Below, piece by piece: positions 6,440 to 9,057 of a DNA stretch of 9,057 nucleotides (positions are counted from its first letter, which is position 1; every line of letters starts with the position of its first letter). A model generated the notes under the pieces. That model was not told the DNA's origin. It saw only the letters and a list, made by a program, of their open reading frames with translations, and made no database searches. The stretch spans positions 1 to 9,057 of the forward strand of contig JAGQIB010000531.1 in the NCBI GenBank assembly GCA_020431545.1, read 5' to 3'. The position numbers were made by a program, and so were the translations under genes. Source of the stretch: Gemmatimonadota bacterium (GTDB lineage Bacteria; ARS69).

Positions 6440-8143
6440 TCAACGTACGGAGGGGGGCCCCTCTCGCACTTCGGACACGGGGCTCGCGACCACCGGCCGA
6501 ACCGGCCGTGCTCCGCCCCGGAGGCGGGCCACGGCGATCCGGGCCAGCAGCTGCAGATGCCCTGCGATCGTCTTGATTACCTTCATCTTGGAGCGACCGA
6601 GCATGCGGACCTCGAGGACCGCCGGGCACTCGACGATGCGATGACCCCGGAGATCCAGGAGGCCGAGCATCTCGGCGACTCCCAGAAAGCCACCTTCTCG
6701 TATCGGCAGGTCGAGCATCACACTTCTGCGGTACACGCGAAAACAGCTCGTATAAGTCGCGAGCTGGGCGCGGAGGACTCTTCGGTAGAGTCCGGAGAGT
6801 CCCCGGGACAGGAAGAGGCGCCACTCGGGGACGTTACGGACCTCGCCCCGCTCGTGGTAGGGCGACGCGGTGACCACGTCGGCCCCCGCGATCAGCGGGA
6901 TGAGATTCCCGAGCTGGTGGGGGTCGTAGGTGCAGTCGCAGTCGATCGACGCCACGATCTCCGTTTCCGCCTCACTGATCCCGGTGAGGATCGCGCGCGC
7001 GACGCCCTGATTCCGTTCGTGACGGACGAGGCGGCACTCCGGACGCTTGCCGAAGATCTCCTGCAGCGAACGCCACGTGCCGTCGGTGCTGCAGTCGTCC
7101 ACGAAGACGTAGCGGAGGTCCCAGGTCCCGGCGTAGGCCTTCTCCACCGCCGCCAGTGTTCGCTGGAGGTACGGGAGGACCAGCTCCTCGTTGAAGCAGG
7201 GCACGACCACGGAGACCGGAGTCCCGGCCCGCGGGCGAGCCGCCGGCTCCGCGGCGATCGGCGCGGCAGGCGCGGCCTGGGGAGCCACGCTCGTTCGCTC
7301 CAGGCCGAGCCAGTCCGCGGCCGACACGAACCGCCCCGCCTTCAGGTACTCCGGCAGCGACCAGGCGAGCTTCCCGAGATTCCGGTAGTGGCGCACCCGG
7401 GTCAGGAACGACGCTCCGCCGAGGCGCGGCTGCTCGGAGTCGAGCTCCCAGACCTGGAAGTACATGACGAACGGGGATTCGATCGTGCGGTTCCAACGCC
7501 GAAACGCGGACAGCATCAGCCCGTGCGGAAACTGCCGGTACCAGTTGCCGCCCGCGACCGGCAGGTTCACTCCCGCGAACGGCATGGACGACAGCGGAAC
7601 CTCCCAGATCTCGCCGTCCGCCGTGCCGTGGCGATGGACGAACCGACGATGCGGCTCCTCGCGCCAGCTCCCGAACATCGGGAAGATGCTCGAGTCGTAG
7701 GCGAATCCTTCCCGGCGGAGAACGTCGAGCGCCCAGAGATCCTGGGGGCGGAGCCATTCGTCGGCCACGCGGAACCCGAGCACGCGCTGTCCCGACGCGC
7801 GCTCCAGCGACTCGCGCGAACGCGCGAGATCCTCGCGGAACTCGGCCGGCGTCATCGCCTGAATGCTGCGGTGGTAGTACCCCTTGCTCGCGACCTCGTG
7901 TCCGCGCGCCGCGATCTCGCGCACGAGCTCCGGCATCTCGTCCGCGATCCACCCGAGCGTGAAGAACGTGGCCCGGGCCCCGTGCTCGTCCAGCAGATCG
8001 AGCGCGCGACGGACGTTGTTCTCGACTCGCGTCTCGAACCGGTACCACCGTCCTTCCTGGACGATCCGGTGGAACGAGCCCACCTGGAACCAGTCCTCCA
8101 CCGCGATGGTGAGGATGTGTTCGCGGTCGCGATCGGGGGTCAC
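6440..8143 (-). CDS. Deacetylase-like domain (altered catalytic motifs) fused to GT2 glycosyltransferase
   Basis: A 567-residue two-domain protein. Residues 8-280 match the DUF3473/XrtA-associated polysaccharide deacetylase scaffold: ILTIAVEDWFQV, ATFFTLGWIADEMPELV, GHEVASKGYYHRS, then MYFQVWELDSEQPR. The expected catalytic positions are changed: A14 in place of the first Asp of the usual DVED, K87 for the first metal-ligand His, RVADEW (125-130) for the RAP motif, and Q230 for the His of YxHPWE. D17 and H91 remain. An Ala/Pro-rich linker (285-307) leads to a GT2 domain (308 to about 535) with VVVPCFNEE, DD (349-350) in VFVDDCSTDGT, the DxD as DCD (401-403), and MLGRSKMK (514-521), resembling polyprenyl-phosphate hexosyltransferases of the DPM1 type but without C-terminal membrane helices. 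The GTG at 8143 overlaps the epimerase stop, with GGGAG (8151-8155) 7 bases upstream. The second domain probably transfers a sugar to a lipid carrier or glycan; the first may be structural, binding or regulatory. Confidence 0.88.
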   Translation of the reverse strand: MTPDRDREHILTIAVEDWFQVGSFHRIVQEGRWYRFETRVENNVRRALDLLDEHGARATFFTLGWIADEMPELVREIAARGHEVASKGYYHRSIQAMTPAEFREDLARSRESLERASGQRVLGFRVADEWLRPQDLWALDVLRREGFAYDSSIFPMFGSWREEPHRRFVHRHGTADGEIWEVPLSSMPFAGVNLPVAGGNWYRQFPHGLMLSAFRRWNRTIESPFVMYFQVWELDSEQPRLGGASFLTRVRHYRNLGKLAWSLPEYLKAGRFVSAADWLGLERTSVAPQAAPAAPIAAEPAARPRAGTPVSVVVPCFNEELVLPYLQRTLAAVEKAYAGTWDLRYVFVDDCSTDGTWRSLQEIFGKRPECRLVRHERNQGVARAILTGISEAETEIVASIDCDCTYDPHQLGNLIPLIAGADVVTASPYHERGEVRNVPEWRLFLSRGLSGLYRRVLRAQLATYTSCFRVYRRSVMLDLPIREGGFLGVAEMLGLLDLRGHRIVECPAVLEVRMLGRSKMKVIKTIAGHLQLLARIAVARLRGGARPVRPVVASPVSEVREGPPSVR

Positions 8144-9057
8144 GCGTTCGCTCCCGCCGACGCCAGGCGTTCCCGGCGCGCCAGCCAGCTCTCCAGGCCA
8201 TCCACGATGCGGCGCCCCGCGGTGCCGTCCCCGAACGGGTTCTCCACACCCTTCATCGCGCGGATCCATTCGTGATCCGGCCAGAGCTCCTCGAGCATGC
8301 GCCGCAACGTCGCCGGATCGCCGCCCACGAGGCGCGCCACGCCGGACTCGATCGCCTCGGGTCGCTCGGTGTTCTCTCGCAGCACGAGCAACGGCTTCCC
8401 GAGCGTGGGCGCCTCCTCCTGCACGCCGCCGGAGTCCGAAACGATCAGCCAGGCCGCGGAGAGCAGGTGCACGAAGTCGAAGTACTCGAGCGGCTCCACG
8501 AGATGGATGCGCGGGACGTCGCCCAGGATCCGACGCGACACCTCGCGCACGTTCGGATTCGGATGCACCGGGAACACGAGCGACGCGTCCGGCCGCGCTT
8601 CCACGAACTCGCGCAGAACCTTCAGGTTGCCGGACATCACGTCGCCGAAGCTCTCGCGCCGGTGCGTGGTCAGCACGATCGGTCGCGTTCCCTCGAGCCG
8701 GCGCAGGATGTCGTGGATCGGACCGTCCTGCCGCGGGCGTTCGAGCACCATGCGCAGCGAGTCCACCACGGGATTGCCCGTGAGAAAGATGTCGTCCTCG
8801 GACACGCCTTCCTCGCGGAGCACGCGCACGTTGCGCTCGGTGGCCGCGAAGTGCATGGCCGCCACCCGCGTGGTGAGACGCCGGTTCATCTCCTCGGGGA
8901 ACGGACTCTGCGGATCGCCCGAGCGCAGCCCCGCCTCGACGTGTCCCACCGGAATGCGATGGAAGAACCCGGCGAGCGAACCGGCCATGGCCGTCGTCGT
9001 GTCGCCCTGCACGAGCAGCACGTCGGGACGCTCGCGCGCGAGCAGCTCCTCGAGCGC
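8140..9057 (-). CDS. wecB: Non-hydrolysing UDP-GlcNAc 2-epimerase family (WecB/WbpI), N-terminus beyond window
   Basis: The 305 visible residues run off the right edge; the frame is open to the last base, and the GTG at 9021 is an internal valine in the strand before the active site. Aligning the motifs with E. coli WecB, QGDTTT (D19) corresponds to Asp95, HVEAGLRS (E41) to Glu117, SPFPEEMNRR (E55, R59) to Glu131 and Arg135, and THRRES (H132) to His213, so about 76 residues are missing. SDSGGVQEEAP (207-217) and RENTERPEAIESG (227-239) are the UDP-binding part of the second Rossmann domain. The enzyme inverts C2 of UDP-GlcNAc or, as WbpI/WlbD, of UDP-GlcNAc(3NAc)A through an elimination/re-addition mechanism in the cytoplasm. 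With the three C3-modifying enzymes downstream, the WbpI role is attractive, but sequence alone does not separate it from WecB. The stop overlaps the fusion-gene start. The operon promoter must lie beyond this gene's 5' end, outside the window. Confidence 0.92.
   Translation of the reverse strand, partial: ALEELLARERPDVLLVQGDTTTAMAGSLAGFFHRIPVGHVEAGLRSGDPQSPFPEEMNRRLTTRVAAMHFAATERNVRVLREEGVSEDDIFLTGNPVVDSLRMVLERPRQDGPIHDILRRLEGTRPIVLTTHRRESFGDVMSGNLKVLREFVEARPDASLVFPVHPNPNVREVSRRILGDVPRIHLVEPLEYFDFVHLLSAAWLIVSDSGGVQEEAPTLGKPLLVLRENTERPEAIESGVARLVGGDPATLRRMLEELWPDHEWIRAMKGVENPFGDGTAGRRIVDGLESWLARRERLASAGANA
8151..8155 (-). promoter_or_regulatory. Ribosome binding site of the fusion gene
   Basis: GGGAG on the minus strand, 7 bases before the GTG at 8143 and inside the end of the epimerase gene. 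It supports the GTG over the in-frame start codons further upstream, which lie within the epimerase. Confidence 0.6.

Noticed and set aside
7223..7292. GC-rich, repetitive-looking stretch inside the fusion gene as a possible repeat element
   Set aside because: It encodes the Ala/Pro-rich interdomain linker, and the repetition follows from Ala, Pro and Arg codons rather than from a DNA repeat unit.
5162..8275. A plus-strand open frame of over 1000 codons antisense to the fusion, aminotransferase and the end of the epimerase
   Set aside because: Its translation is Arg/His/Ala/Asp-rich with no recognisable domain, it starts and ends inside genes with clear conserved motifs on the other strand, and long antisense frames are common in GC-rich DNA.
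1..9057. Mobile element, CRISPR, tRNA or riboswitch signals
   Set aside because: No terminal inverted repeats, transposase motifs, spaced direct repeats or cloverleaf-like sequences were found by eye; almost all of the window is occupied by coding sequence, with gaps of 36 bases at most.

Overview
The window is a GC-rich bacterial chromosome segment carrying part of a surface-polysaccharide gene cluster. G/C-ending codons, frequent GTG starts, Shine-Dalgarno sites and stop/start overlaps all point to a high-GC bacterium. I cannot place it more finely. No rRNA, tRNA, CRISPR array, insertion sequence or phage gene is visible, and coding density is close to complete.

Layout. A plus-strand gene, cut at its 5' end by the window edge (2-1153), encodes the end of a multi-pass membrane protein with a soluble C-terminal domain. 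Everything from 1140 to the right edge is one minus-strand run of seven genes, transcribed right to left: a UDP-GlcNAc 2-epimerase (8140 to past 9057, its N-terminus outside the window), a deacetylase-like/GT2 glycosyltransferase fusion (6440-8143), a DegT/DnrJ/EryC1/StrS aminotransferase (5174-6403), a Gfo/Idh/MocA sugar-nucleotide dehydrogenase (4143-5171), a WbpD/WlbB-like hexapeptide N-acetyltransferase (3511-4146), an FAD-dependent amine-oxidase-like protein (2120-3475), and a NodB-type polysaccharide deacetylase (1140-2123). Three junctions are 4-base stop/start overlaps, one has a 2-base gap, and the other two have gaps of 35 and 36 bases. This is most simply one translationally coupled operon whose promoter lies beyond 9057. 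It converges on, and overlaps by 14 bases, the plus-strand gene.

How the genes fit together. The dehydrogenase, aminotransferase and N-acetyltransferase are the three families that oxidise, aminate and acetylate C3 of UDP-GlcNAcA in the WbpB/WbpE/WbpD (WlbA/WlbC/WlbB) route. The 2-epimerase family includes WbpI, which converts the product to UDP-ManNAc(3NAc)A. Only a WbpA-like 6-dehydrogenase would be missing. The operon therefore probably makes a 2,3-diamino sugar nucleotide and uses it in a glycan. The GT2 domain resembles polyprenyl-phosphate glycosyltransferases, and the intact NodB enzyme would trim acetyl groups. The role of the FAD enzyme is open.

The most unusual item is the 567-residue fusion. 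Its N-terminal deacetylase-like domain keeps the family scaffold but has substitutions at four positions where catalytic or metal-binding residues are expected, which suggests a non-hydrolytic or altered role joined to an apparently intact glycosyltransferase. The last gene of the same operon encodes a deacetylase with every expected motif present.
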